A stretch of DNA of 64,000 nt from Paroedura picta (lineage: Eukaryota; Chordata; Lepidosauria; Squamata; Gekkonidae). This document shows positions 36,182-46,655 of this stretch, one piece after another. The stretch is from the NCBI RefSeq assembly GCF_049243985.1, contig NC_135379.1, forward strand, positions 26,361,001 to 26,425,000, written 5' to 3'. The notes under the pieces were generated by a model. It had not been told where the DNA came from. It did not search any database and saw only the letters and a program-made list of their open reading frames with translations. The position numbers were made by a program, and so were the translations under genes. Each line of letters starts with the position of its first letter. The first letter of the stretch is position 1.

Positions 36182-36317
36182 CAGGAGTAGTCAAACTGCG
36201 GCCCTCCAGATGTCCATAGACTACAATTCCCATGAGCCCCTGCCAGCACTCGCTGGCATGGGCTCATGGGAATTGTAGTCCATGGACATCTGGAGGGCCG
36301 CAGTTTGATTACCCCTG
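36182..36317. mobile_element. Palindromic hAT MITE (CAGGGGTAGTC family)
   Basis: A 136-bp copy with a degraded 8-bp duplication (gtctaacc, ctctaaca). Both arms are near complete. The loop differs between arms (CACTCGCTGGCATGGG). Confidence 0.92.
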
Positions 36318-36325
36318 CTCTAACA

Positions 36326-36740
36326 CTTTTCATCATGGAATATCAAAGAGAAAGATATATATCTACAACAAAAAGAACCTGGAGTCATTAATTTAAAAAA
36401 ATCAAAGCTAGGAATTCAAAGAACGTGATACACAGATGGTTATAAAAATAACAATATTCAATTGCTGATTTTTAAAAGAACAGGAAAAGCTCTACAGGGA
36501 AACCTGCTTTGTGAAAATTCTATTGTCACTGCACCGTATCAGCACCTTTGGGAGCAGCAGAGAAATTACACAGCTCTCTGGGCATAATCTGGTCCTTGAA
36601 GTGTCTTCCAGGATCTCCCTACCTGGATCTCTCACTCATGACTTTCTGTGCATGACTGAAGAAGACAACCTGATCTCCGACTTGCATGGCATTGCTTTAT
36701 CCAGATCCACCATCTTGCCTGCCCCTCTCCAACTATGGAA
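36326..36740. other. Unrecognised stretch
   Basis: No feature recognised. Confidence 0.4.
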
Positions 36741-36955
36741 TGCCAGTGTGGGGTAGTGGTTAAGAGCAGCGGCTTCTAATTGTCACAACACTGATAGAGC
36801 TGTTCTGATTGAACAGTCCTGTCAGAACTCACAGCCTCACCTACCTCACAGGGTGTCTGATGTGGGGAGAAGAAGGGAAGATGATTGCTACTCTGAGACA
36901 CCTTTGGGTAGTGAAAAGGGGGTATACAAACAAATGTTCTTTCTTCTACTAGTCA
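36741..36955 (+). mobile_element. tRNA-derived CORE/MIR-like SINE, internally deleted
   Basis: Head 'gtgtggggtagtggttaaga' and 'ggcttctaat', then a deletion across the B box, then the CORE-like body and the 'gggtatacaaac' end with a tc-rich tail. Confidence 0.78.
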
Positions 36956-37022
36956 GATAACCTGCCCTGTCAGTTGGAGTCTCTTGCTATATTCCCAAGC
37001 ATCCCAAATGTCTCAGCCTCTA

Positions 37023-37185
37023 CAGCAGACTTCTTCAACCAGGGTTTTGTGAAACCCTGGGGTTTCTTGACGTTTCCTCAAAGGGTTTCTCGAATGGGTG
37101 ACAGTTAATTCAGTTTTTTTTCTATATTTTAAATTTGTTAAACATTTATCACATGATATGGCCAGAGGAGGACTAGATTCGATCT
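37023..37185. mobile_element. hAT-type element related to 32,469, truncated
   Basis: Shares 'ttcaaccagggttttgtgaa' and 'ctcgaatgggtg', and 'gttaaacatttat', with the 32,469 element. The right half is missing. Confidence 0.65.
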
Positions 37186-38383
37186 ACTCAGACTGTAGAG
37201 TTCAGCTGATGATGGAAGGGACAAAACGTTTGCCAAGAAGGAAAATCCTGAGGCTGGCTTGGTGTCTTTGCCTTGCGAGGATCCAGAATGGGGAATAAAA
37301 GCAATGAACAAACTCCTGGGGGTGGGGGAAATCCCTTCTGGCGGATGGCAAGACAGCAGGTTCCATCCCTGAATAAAATGCCATCCCTGTCGCAGCAAGG
37401 CAAAGATTTGTGATGCAAGGATTCCTCTGGCTAAGAGGGGCGGGAGAGAGAAATGAAGGATTTGTTGTGCAGCACTGCCATCCTGTGCCACCCACCCTGT
37501 ATCTCAGACACACTCCTTTCCTGGGACAGCCTGTGTAGGGGAGAGCCCAGCATGGCAGGACATCTTCATTACTCACAGGAATAGACTGTGAACAGTGAAC
37601 AAAGGGAAAGGGTTCTTGCGACCGGATTTGGCATGGGTGTGTCTTTGGGTGACAGGAAAATACAGCGCTGATTTCCAAGCTGCTAAGCATAGAAGGAAGC
37701 TGTTGTTCTTGGGACTGGCTGTAGTCAGCTGAATATGGTGTAAGACATATCCTTGACCTGTGCAGAGGCCCTCATCAGCCTGGCTCACAACAATCACAGA
37801 AATATGTGAATAATTTGTAGGCAGTCTGTAGGAACAGAGCAGGATTTGCGGCTTATATAGTCTAAAACTGAGCATGGGAATAGAGCTTGTGAGTTGCATT
37901 AAGGCCTCTCTTACACTTTACTTCATAATTTGAGCACCGTTTAATTGTCAACAAGGATTTTGTGGGCCCTGGGAGAAGGGCCCCTTTTCCCTCCAGCAAC
38001 CTCCTTCCATTTAGTCCCTCCCTTTTCTTTTTCAGCCAGTCCCTTTCCCATTTCCATTTGCTGACAGTGGTAGATGGACATCATACCAAATTGTGCTTTC
38101 TTATTACTTTCGTTACTTTGTATAAAACTAGAGAGAAGAAAATATGCCTTTTGTGATTTTACTGGGTAGGCATCCAATAAAATTGGCATGTATGCTACTG
38201 GAGATTGTACCAAACGATACTAAAATGTACAGTGAGTTTGTTAAATGTATGGTAACAGTTGCTAGGATCTTGTATGCATCAAGATGGGGGAAAGCATCTT
38301 TACTAGGTCTTATGGACTAGTCAAACAAACTGGTAGAATACAGAACAACAGCAAAACTTACATATTTGATGCACAACAAATCA
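37186..38383. other. Unrecognised stretch
   Basis: Several overlapping minus-strand frames (37,138-37,899) lie in a moderately GC-rich area without any recognised domain. Confidence 0.4.
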
Positions 38384-38452
38384 TTGCCTTGAAAACCCTG
38401 TGGAGTCTCCAAGAGTCATCTATGACTTGATAGCAAAACAACAACAACAACT
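38384..38452 (+). mobile_element. 5S-SINE-type tail
   Basis: Reads 'ttgccttgaaaaccctgtgg' then 'catctatgacttgatagcaa' and (AAC)n, as in the tails of the 5S-derived SINEs nearby. Confidence 0.55.
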
Positions 38453-38630
38453 AACAAATTGCCAAACTTAAAAAAATTATTTGTATTATATTTTTAACTG
38501 TTGACTGTCTTAAGGGCTCTAACTGAGTACAAAGATGGCCAAGTATATTTATTCCTGTGTGTACCCATAATGATCAAGATGTGTACCATAAGAAAGCACC
38601 TTTAATGCATTGAGTAGTTGTGGCAACTGC

Positions 38631-38689
<59 letters not shown>

Positions 38690-38824
38690 AACTAACTAAC
38701 TAACTAACTAACTAACTAAAAAGAATGAATGAATGAATGAATGGATGGATGGATGGATGGATGGATGGATGGATGGATGGATGGATGGATGGATGGATGG
38801 ATGGATGGATGGATGGATGAATGG
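38631..38824. repeat. Compound tetranucleotide array
   Basis: (AACT)n to about 38,719 with one interruption, a short (GAAT)n, then (GGAT)n to 38,820. The unit changes one base at a time along the array. Confidence 0.97.
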
Positions 38825-40390
38825 TGATATTACCAAAAAATACCATCTGCCTGGCCAGAAATATCTGTCATATTCATCAACACAAGTTTCCAGATGTGGG
38901 GAGAACTAGGTACAAAGAATACCTGGGGATTTTTCCCCCTCTAAAAATGGCTTGCATTCCTTTGGCTTCATTATCACAGTATTAGCTACAAATATTAGAC
39001 ATTGACAATCTAAACTTTTCTGTCACCCTTCCCATCACAGCTCTTGCAAGAATTTTTTCCCTGTTGTATCTATGACATGCTGAAATTTCAAAAAATCTCC
39101 ATAATATTAACTAATTTGCTGTTAATGGGGGGGGGGGGTATGTCATTAGAATGGGGAATTTGTCCCCTGGCATCTTGATTAGGCTTAGCACTGTAAAATA
39201 AGAATGCTGCCATTTTCCATTTTACTGTGGCATGAAGTTTGCAAAGGGAAGGAAAAACACAATTATTTCACAGCAGCAGCTCTCATTACTGCCTACCAGT
39301 GGCAAATGACCAGCAAAACACAGTTCTTATGTTGGGCCTGTCATAGCTGATGTTATTATGTCTAGTCTGGCCCTCGCTGAAACTATTTGGGACTTATTTT
39401 GAAATGTCCTGGGTGGTTCCTTTGAAAAGTACACCTCCATATTCACTTTAGATTTCTGAGGCGGAATTTCAGTAGCTGAGCCTTTATATTTGGAAATCTT
39501 GGGACTTGCACTATAATATTCTATTGCAGACAGTGTGTCTGTTGGAAAAGGATAGGCGTAGAGTCCTATATGCTTAAACTACTTAGATTGTTAACAGTAT
39601 CACAAGGAGAGGCAGAGAATCAGTACCACTCCAAGCTATAGCAATTCCTTGCATTTCCAGTCACCCCAACCAGATGGAGGATCCATCTTAAACTAGTCTT
39701 AAACTACTTAAACTACTAAAAAAGATCTTTGAGAGCCTAGACTTTTCAATTTCACAGGGAGGGGGCTGGGCCATGACTATAGGGAGGAGCCAGTGACATC
39801 ACAGGGAGGGGCCTATGGAGGTGGGGCTGTGGGGGATTTAGGGATGGAGAATGTACAGAGTTCAGAGTACTAGTAGCTATCATCTCTCTTTAAACTCATA
39901 TCCTGTGAGTGAGTCCAGGCATATTTTGAGGCATATCAGAACAGTCATGACTCCAAATAAAACCCACAGTCATGTCACCTAGGATTTGATATACCTGCTT
40001 TCTTAGCACACTGCTTTAAAAGTCCACCTTAAAAACATGGACATTCAGAACAAATTATTATTAAAACCACATTCATCCGTTTATGGGAAATGACAGCATT
40101 CCTGGGCATAATTAATTTCTGCTTTCTAGGTTCAGCTTCTAAAACACATTTGGCTTCAACAAACAATCTTCAGCTGAAATAGAATTTTAACTTTTAATTA
40201 ACAACACTATTTATTTACATTTTTAAAATCACAACACAATCAAATATTCTCCTAATCCATTACTAGCCCTTTTCCAGCTCCCAGAAGCATCCTCTCCTGC
40301 CATATCCCACATATCCGTCCCAGTTCCCTCTCTAAGTATAATCCACATATCAAGATGTTACCATTTTAATAAAAAACTGGAACTGAATGT
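38825..40390. other. Unrecognised stretch
   Basis: A G-run at about 39,127-39,138. No other feature recognised. Confidence 0.4.
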
Positions 40391-40424
40391 GTTGGTTCTG
40401 ATGTTCTTTGAATGAACTCATTAG

Positions 40425-41640
40425 CTATGACATTAAGTTCAATTTCCATATCAGTTTATGCTCATGAAGAAGAGCCCTGTGACTGAGCCTTGCTTGTATC
40501 ATGCTTGACCTTAGAAAGGTCTTTATTCTATGAAGGCAAGAGAATGACCTTTCTGAGGTGCAGGAAGAAGCAGGTATGGTAAGGCCTATTGCGATACATT
40601 TAGTGAATTCTGGTAGTAGTTTATGCAGACATTTTACTTTTTCTCCACTGAACAGATCCATCACATCACAGACAGCTAAACGTTTAACTTTCTGCTTCCT
40701 TGCAATATCCCCAAACATGTCCCGCTGAAGTTGTAGTCTGGCAGCATTAAAATCAGTTTTGTAAAAGTTTAGAATGTACATACCATCATCTTCTCCTATA
40801 GCAAACTTTTCAATTTGAGGACACATCTAAGGAAAAGCGATTGTGTAAACTGCTGTAGACATTATCAATAATTTCATAAAAGATTTTCCTGTAGAAATCC
40901 TTAGGAGATGGAAACTGGTGAGGATCACACACAGCATCAATACACTGGACAGACTTTCTGCACCTAGAAACAGGAGGACTCTCTAAATCTAAGAGAGCCA
41001 GTTTGGTGTAATGGTTAGGAGTGTGGACTTCTAATCTGGCATGCCAGGTTCAATTCTACACTCCCCCACATGCAACCAGCTGGGTGGCCTTGGGCTCAAT
41101 ACAGCACTGATAAAACTGTTCTGACCAAGCAGTGATATCAGGGCTCTCTCAGCCTCACCCACCTCACAGGGTGTCTGTTGTGGGGAGAGGAAAGGGAAGG
41201 CAACTGTAAGCCGCTTTGAGCCTCCTTCGGGTAGGGAAAAGTGGCATATAAGAACCAACTCTTCTTCTTCTTCTTCTAATTTTTTTGCTGTCATGGCTGC
41301 CTGGGACCTGAACTGCTCAACGTTGTTCCACAGTTGCTTTGCACTCTTCTTTGCAGGAGCAAGAAGTTCTGCTTGATGGAACTGTAGATTACTTTTTTGA
41401 AGAGCTGTGTTTAATGTGTCCAAATGACCAAGCAAAAGAATCATTAACTGTAGCATAAAGTAAGAAGCAAATCTCAACAAGCATTGTGCATCTCCATCTG
41501 CTTTCGCCCCAGGATCCTCTCTCTCCCAGGAAGATACATACTCAAAGAACTGAATCAGCTCCCTATAATTTGAAGCCACCGACTATAAGGAAACTGCTCT
41601 GACATTTCAGTTAATAGGCAACAGCAACATAACTTAGAAA
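40425..41640 (-). pseudogene. hAT transposase pseudogene (C-terminal half)
   Basis: In the living family this nuclear enzyme cuts and pastes hAT elements. Reading the minus strand: NYRELIQFFEYVSSWE and AKADGDAQCLLRFASYF (41,579-41,480) match the hAT block in which ADG precedes a helix-rich segment. QSNLQFHQAE-like helices and TAKKL follow, then, past the inserted SINE, DLESPPVSRCRKS (the hAT PRVxRRxxxR region), FYRKIFYEIIDNVYSSLHNRF, and finally the dimerisation domain SSCTSERSFSCLHRIKTFLR with RLSHRALLHEH. Breaks seen: a stop and frame change near 41,590, the SINE insertion at 40,995-41,277, and a frameshift near 40,830. It cannot make a working transposase. The composition of motifs fits Tip100/ZMYM-type hAT proteins better than Charlie, but that subfamily call is an inference. 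Confidence 0.85.
40995..41277 (+). mobile_element. tRNA-derived CORE/MIR-like SINE, full length, nested
   Basis: Head GAGCCAGTTTGGTGTAATGG, B-box-like GGTTCAATTCT, CORE-like 'agcctcacccacctcacagg', 'agccgctttgag', and end 'gcatataagaaccaactc' plus (TTC)n. It interrupts the hAT transposase frame between TAKKL and DLESPPVSR. The flanks share only a short tctaa, so the target duplication is short or decayed. Confidence 0.92.
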
Positions 41641-42034
41641 CGTGAGCAACTGCAGCAATTGAGATGGAGGAGACCATGAGCAAGGGGGCTGCCTGACAGG
41701 GATGCATCCAGGCTGCAGGAGGCCCTCCTTTGTTGGTCTTCAGGCAATAGCCTGGCAAAGGAGCTCCATTTTGCAGGCCCTACGGAACTATGGCAAACAT
41801 GGAGGGTTTTATTTCCTGCAGAGTGGGAGTTTTGTTGCTTTGGCCTATGGATACAGCAGCAGGGTAGGGCAGTCTTGTGGCTCAGCTGCCATTGTATCTG
41901 AGTCCCTCTTGTGACTTATATCAATATGATTTGGCACTGGTTGTCCAGAGGGGCTGAGCCACCCCCCCTCCCAGCCAAACCAGGGAGGGGGGCTCAAGCC
42001 CCTCAGCCCCCCCCCAAAAAAGTTTATGCCCCTG

Positions 42035-43105
42035 GTCCTCTTACTTAAAAAAAAAATCTAGGCAGTCCAGTCAAGCTCCAGATGGGGTGGAGTTGCTGTG
42101 AGTTGGTCTCTAATCTAATATCAAGTGGCAACAGCCCTTTGACTGAAAATAATGTTTTAGATTTGCTTGGCATATGATTAGTGAAAACCTTCAGAACAGA
42201 TGCTAACACTGAAAAACAGGATACAAATTGGAAATCAAATCCAATATTGTCCCACAAAGCAGTTTAACTTTTTAATTTTTTTTATTTCTAAACCAGTCCA
42301 AGTCTTGCAGTTGAAGCTGCTATGAAAATGCAAAGAAATTCCAACATACTAATGCAGCCAAAGATGTAATGTGCAGTTTTCTGTCCTCTAGCTATAATTG
42401 CTGCATACAAGTGTGACCTACAGGGCATATCCCTCCCCTTTGCCTCAGAGGACACAGACCCAGCATCTGGGATGGAGCCTGCTAAGAGGACAAGCTCCTA
42501 CTCACAAGAGTCTTATAACTTATCTAATTACACGTGTTACTCTGCTCCCTTTCACTGTTCTACTTTCTTGATTAATGGAACACCCTGTATTGTTTAACAA
42601 CAGGATTCCAGTTAAGGAGGACTTGTTTCTTGTCTCAGCTATGATCCCCAGAGAATCAAGGAGTGCTCCCACTGTCCTTCATGCCCAAATGTTTTCTCCA
42701 AGCTTGGAGAAGAAGAACTCCCCCTTTTCTTCTGTGCCTCCTCTTCAGGGTCCAGGCCCTTCTGTCCTGCTTGAACTCCAGAGAGGGTCTTTCTGACTCA
42801 CTCTGCAGTCAGGCATCATCATGTCAACATGTTTTTCATCCACTGACATCAATTCCACTTGCCAGCAATCTAACTCTGGTGCAGTCACCGAGTCCGTGAT
42901 AAACCTTGGTGTGGTAAGCGATTCCAGGCTTCTCTTCACCAGAGGAAGGCCAAAGACTGAAGTCCTTGAGAAAAGAAAATAAGTCCAAAGTATGACAGAA
43001 CATGTAAACACTTATTCCTTTAGGAAATTTTCACATAATGTACAGAGGGGGAGCCATTTTTGTCAGTTTCAGCAAACGCAAAAGGGAATCTCGTGGCAGC
43101 AGTTT
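42035..43105. other. Unrecognised stretch
   Basis: Overlapping short frames at 42,575-43,011 on both strands show no domain. Confidence 0.4.
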
Positions 43106-43110
43106 ATCCA

Positions 43111-43175
43111 CAGGGGCCATGCTAATCTTCTCTGGATCGTTCCAGTTTTAGTATATGTGCTGCAGAAGCGAGCAC
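43111..43175 (-). pseudogene. U6 snRNA pseudogene, 5' 65 nt
   Basis: The minus strand begins GTGCTCGCTTCTGCAGCACA and continues through the U6 ACAGAGA-region equivalent (CCAGAGAAGATTAGCATGG) to GGCCCCTG. Compared with vertebrate U6 (107 nt) there are three differences in 65 nt: G to T in the 5' stem-loop, T to C in AAAATTGG, and A to C in ATACAGAGA. Similarity stops dead after GGCCCCTG, and unrelated sequence (TGGATAAACTGCTGCC) follows. No U6 gene promoter elements were looked for successfully upstream. The copy is best read as a retrotransposed fragment, perhaps a template-switch chimera. Confidence 0.93.
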
Positions 43176-43292
43176 AGGCACCAATTTATCAACAATATGT
43201 ATATATACATATCCACAGAAATAGACAGAAGAGCCACAGAGGTTAGAATGGTATTATGAATTGAAGCCAGAAGCCCCTGCCAAATTCATCAC

Positions 43293-43475
43293 TAGAATCA
43301 TAGAAGTCATAGAATAATAGAGCTGGAAGGGACCTCATGGATCATCTAGTCCAGCCCCCTGCACTATGCAGGACACTCACATCCCAATCGCTCATCTACT
43401 GTAATCTGCCACCCCTTTGCCTTCACAGAATCAGCCTCTCCATCAGATGGCTATCTAGCCTCTGTTTAAAAATTT
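43293..43475 (-). mobile_element. CR1 LINE 3' end
   Basis: Reverse of the CR1 terminus: 'agaatcatagaagtcataga' tail repeats, 'gctggaagggacctcatgga', 'tctagtccagccccctgca'. No coding part. Confidence 0.85.
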
Positions 43476-43602
43476 ACATATTTTAATTACCCAGCGCATA
43501 ATACAATTATAAGCCACAATTTAGTCACTTAATGGAGTAGGATACAACTACATCCTGTACATATACATAAGGGTATATGGGTAACAAGTATCTTTCAGTA
43601 CT

Positions 43603-44502
43603 GTGGGCCATTTCCCACGGCTTAAAAATAGCACAATGGTTGCTAATTGAAAACGCTACTAATTTGGCATTACCCACGACGTCGTAGACAATCTGCAACA
43701 CTCCTGAAACCGATCAGCAATAAGCGCTTCGTTTTAGCGCTTTCAGGGGAATCCAGAAAAGTGGATTCACCCTCCGGATAGCGATACACTCCTGCAACCA
43801 ATCTGCAACACTAGCGCTAAAGACCTGTGCGTTACCATTGTTGCTGGTTCTTCAAAGCCCCTCCCCCTGGCTCTCTTCTCCAAACTTCCGGCGAAGCGAT
43901 CGCCATTTTTTTTTCTCGGAGCGAGCGGGGATAAACGCACCGGCGAGCCTCTTTCTGTTTAGAGGCTTCCCTGGCTTCATTCCTTCACCTTTAGTCACTA
44001 AGCACAAACCACTTAAAAGCCCGTTTGCTGGAATAAAGTCCCTTTATTTTTTACACATAAATTCAGCCGAAAATCGAGCCCGTGAGAAGGGGGGGGGGAT
44101 TTTTTTTTATCACTCGAGGCAGCGTGCAAACGATCATACAATCAAACGACAGCTCACATTAGGCAGCTGGATGGGTCTCTCCGTAGCAAAGAATCTACAC
44201 AGATTCGTTGCTATGGGTCTGTTTTTTTTTTTAAAACCTTTCTTAAAGGGAAAGGGGCTGTTTGGGAGCATGCTAACGGCTGCCCATTGGCTGCTTGACG
44301 GCCAGGGGCGGGACGAGCTTGGCAATAGCGCTTCCTTTCTAGCGATTTCTGCCGAGACCGGAAGCCTGTGGGAAACGCTAAAAAACGCAACTGATTCCAC
44401 TACAAAGCCAGGTGTGCAAAACGACGAATTCCACTATTTTAAATGGCGATTTTTCATTCCGCAAACAATTTGCAACAAAGATCCCCGTGCGAAAAGGCCC
44501 TG
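43603..44502. mobile_element. Candidate 900-bp CpG-rich DNA transposon
   Basis: Bounded by imperfect inverted termini: left GGGCCATTTCCCACGG and right complement GGGCCTTTTCGCACGG (14 of 16). The interior is much richer in CpG than its flanks and repeats short agcgct-type palindromes. A 234-codon open frame (43,838-44,542) crosses the right end and has a low-complexity, F- and S-rich sequence, so I do not accept it as a gene. No clear target duplication was found. It may be a hAT or Harbinger relative. Confidence 0.55.
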
Positions 44503-45039
44503 TAGTTCGGCTGCTCAAATATCACAGCATACAAATTGCTGAAAGAACTGGCAAAAATAAGCATTCCTTCCCAGTGTTGCTGCATAATTCAATTATGAGC
44601 TTTGTTTAATGATTCAGCACAAGCCTTAGATCATTTTTCCAATGAGCTCTTTAACAAAATAATCGCCGTTCTTTCTTTAACAGGATTAAGAGATATGGAG
44701 TCTTTTACTTAAATTACAGGAGAATTAGTTGGAACTAATCATTTGAAGATATTCAGTATGGAATAGGTGGAAGTAATTTGAATGCCAAGAATAATTTCCT
44801 TAGTAATGCAAAAGACTAGGTTCTGATTTTAATTACTATGCACTAAAGATCATCGAGGCAGGCACTGCCAAGTCATTCTTTTAAAATGAGGTTTCTAGGC
44901 AAATTAGAGCAAAAAACGTTCCAAAGCAATCTTCAGAGTCCTGGAACATCAACAATAGCTTTAATTCCAACCAATATTTGAAAAGATTGCTTGCTTCTTT
45001 GGTTACAAAACAAAACTGATACCAGCACTTATTTCCCCA
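44503..45039. other. Unrecognised stretch
   Basis: No feature recognised. Confidence 0.4.
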
Positions 45040-45844
45040 CTAGTAGTAAAGCCTCTTGCGTTCTGTAATGCAATGGGCACTAGCTCATGGTTTGGTGTGG
45101 GTTTAGTGCCTCACTTGGAAGCTGGCAACCATAAGAGGAGGTCTCTTTGTGCACAACAGTCTTGACCCTAGTCAGGTTTATGCACACCTAGGTGGTGTGG
45201 AATTCCAGAACATGAACCTGTACTAATCTGGCAACCTTACCTGCTCTCGGCAATGTTTTCTTAACCTGAAATAGGTCAGGGGGGTGCTAGGTGGCTGCAC
45301 AGGTGGCTGCAAGGGCCTTACACACTTTTGAGGCCCCACTTCCAGACCAGGGACAGCCAACCTCCAGGTGGGGAATGGAGATCTCCCGGAATTGCTGCTC
45401 ATCTCCAGACTATAAAGACCAGCTCCCCAGGCAGAATGGCTGCTTTGGACGGTGGACTGGGTTGCTGTGGGGGGAAAAGAAACATTTAAGACCTCCCACA
45501 CAGGTTGTTGTGGAGATGAAACTCTGGAGGCCTACTGCACAGGGTTGTTGTGCAGATGAAACAGGAGGCAAAAGACCCTCTGCAACAGCATCCAGTTTCA
45601 TCTGTACAACAACCTTGTGCGTTAGACCTCTAATGTTCAGAGTTGTGGGAAAGTGACATGCATGGCTTGGCTGCATCTGCTCTTGAGCAGTGAGGCTGGC
45701 CACAGCAGTATTTTAAGTGAAAGAAGATTTTCTGTGGCCCCCCTGTCAACCAGCTGTTAAGCAGAAAGGGAAAGCTCCCCCCCCCATTGGCCCCTAACCC
45801 TTAACACCAAACTCCTCCCAGGATCCCCTACCACTTTTATTTAG
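45040..45844 (-). mobile_element. Helitron H3
   Basis: The minus-strand 3' end is a hairpin (GCCCATTGC ... GCAAGAGGC) followed by TTTACTACTAG and T, the Helitron pattern. About 740 bp aligns with the element at 60,143, including three copies of a GTTGTTGTGGAGATGAAAC block (two direct, one inverted). The right (5') end is taken as the ctttttattta-like A/T block at about 45,835-45,844. That edge is uncertain by tens of bases. Confidence 0.6.
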
Positions 45845-46102
45845 TTGCTCATGCTTGCAGATTGACTTGGTGCCGTTTTGTCAGTGGGCCAGATCCAGTC
45901 AGCTTTTTCATGCAATATCACCCAATTCCCTTCCTTTCTACATCCCCTCTTCCACATGACTTTTGCCAGAACATCAGTTTCAGGGGATCAAAGGGGGCCT
46001 CCTTTATTCACCAATGGAAAGGCAAACTGGATCGGTGTGTGCCTGAAACGTGCTGTCAAGTTGCAGCCTGCTTATGGGAAGGAACCCGCTGGAGCTTTGA
46101 TG
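45845..46102. other. Unrecognised short stretch
   Basis: Two overlapping plus-strand frames (45,862-46,267) run into the SINE that follows. No feature recognised. Confidence 0.4.
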
Positions 46103-46200
46103 GCAAGTGAGAAGGAGAGGAGATTTGCCATTGCTTTCCTCCATCCAATCTTCCTTGGTGGTCTCCCATCCAAGTACCAACACAGCTTAGATCTGATTAG
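46103..46200 (-). mobile_element. 5S-rRNA-derived SINE, head and body
   Basis: 'ggtggtctcccatccaagta' then 'ccaacacagcttagatctga' is the complement of the 5S rRNA internal promoter region, with 'gatttgccattgctttcctc' from the SINE body upstream. Confidence 0.82.
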
Positions 46201-46382
46201 CGTCAGTCTATATTATACTGTTCCAAATTCTTTAATTGAATCTTGTATTGGATTTACCCACTGTTAAAAAAAAAAGATTTTTTAAAATTTATGAGTCGGT
46301 AGGAGCTTATTTCCTAAACAATCTGATAAATAAATAGTGCACTGATTCAAATCCTAAACCAAGTCCATTTGGCATTATATAT

Positions 46383-46655
46383 GAGCCTCTTGTGGCGCAG
46401 AGTGGTAAGCGGCAGAAATGCTGTCTGAAGCTGTCTATCCATGAGGCTGGGAGTTCGATCCCAGCAGCCGGCTCAAGGTTGACTCAGCCTTTCATCCTCC
46501 CAAGGTCGGTAAAATGAGTACCCAGCTTGCTGGGGGGTAAAACTGGGGAAGGTACAGGCAAACCACCCCGTATTGAGTCTGCCATGAAAACGCTAGAGGG
46601 TGTCACCCCAAGGGTCAGACATGACTCGGTGCTTGCACAGGGGATACCTTTACCA
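46383..46655 (+). mobile_element. Sauria SINE, full length
   Basis: Same structure as the 13,020 copy: GAGCCTCTTGTGGCGCAGAG head, GTTCGATCCC B box, Bov-B-like end 'ggtcagacatgactcggtgc' and tail. No clear target duplication. Confidence 0.9.

Larger units (their letters stand above)
40425..42034 (-). mobile_element. hAT (Tip100-like) DNA transposon, decayed
   Basis: The minus-strand 5' terminus is CAGGGGCATAAACTT (at 42,034), a Tip100/Zaphod-type hAT end. Transposase sequence follows from about 41,640 to 40,425. The N-terminal zinc finger and much of the catalytic region are missing, and a SINE sits inside. The other terminus was not found, so the left limit given is the end of coding similarity. 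Confidence 0.75.

Noticed and set aside
37138-37899. Cluster of overlapping minus-strand frames
   Set aside because: Three different frames overlap in one GC-richer area. None has a recognised domain, and no splice structure links them.
43838-44542. 234-codon open frame, the second longest in the window
   Set aside because: It crosses the terminus of a candidate DNA transposon, and its composition follows from T-runs and CpG-rich DNA. No domain seen.
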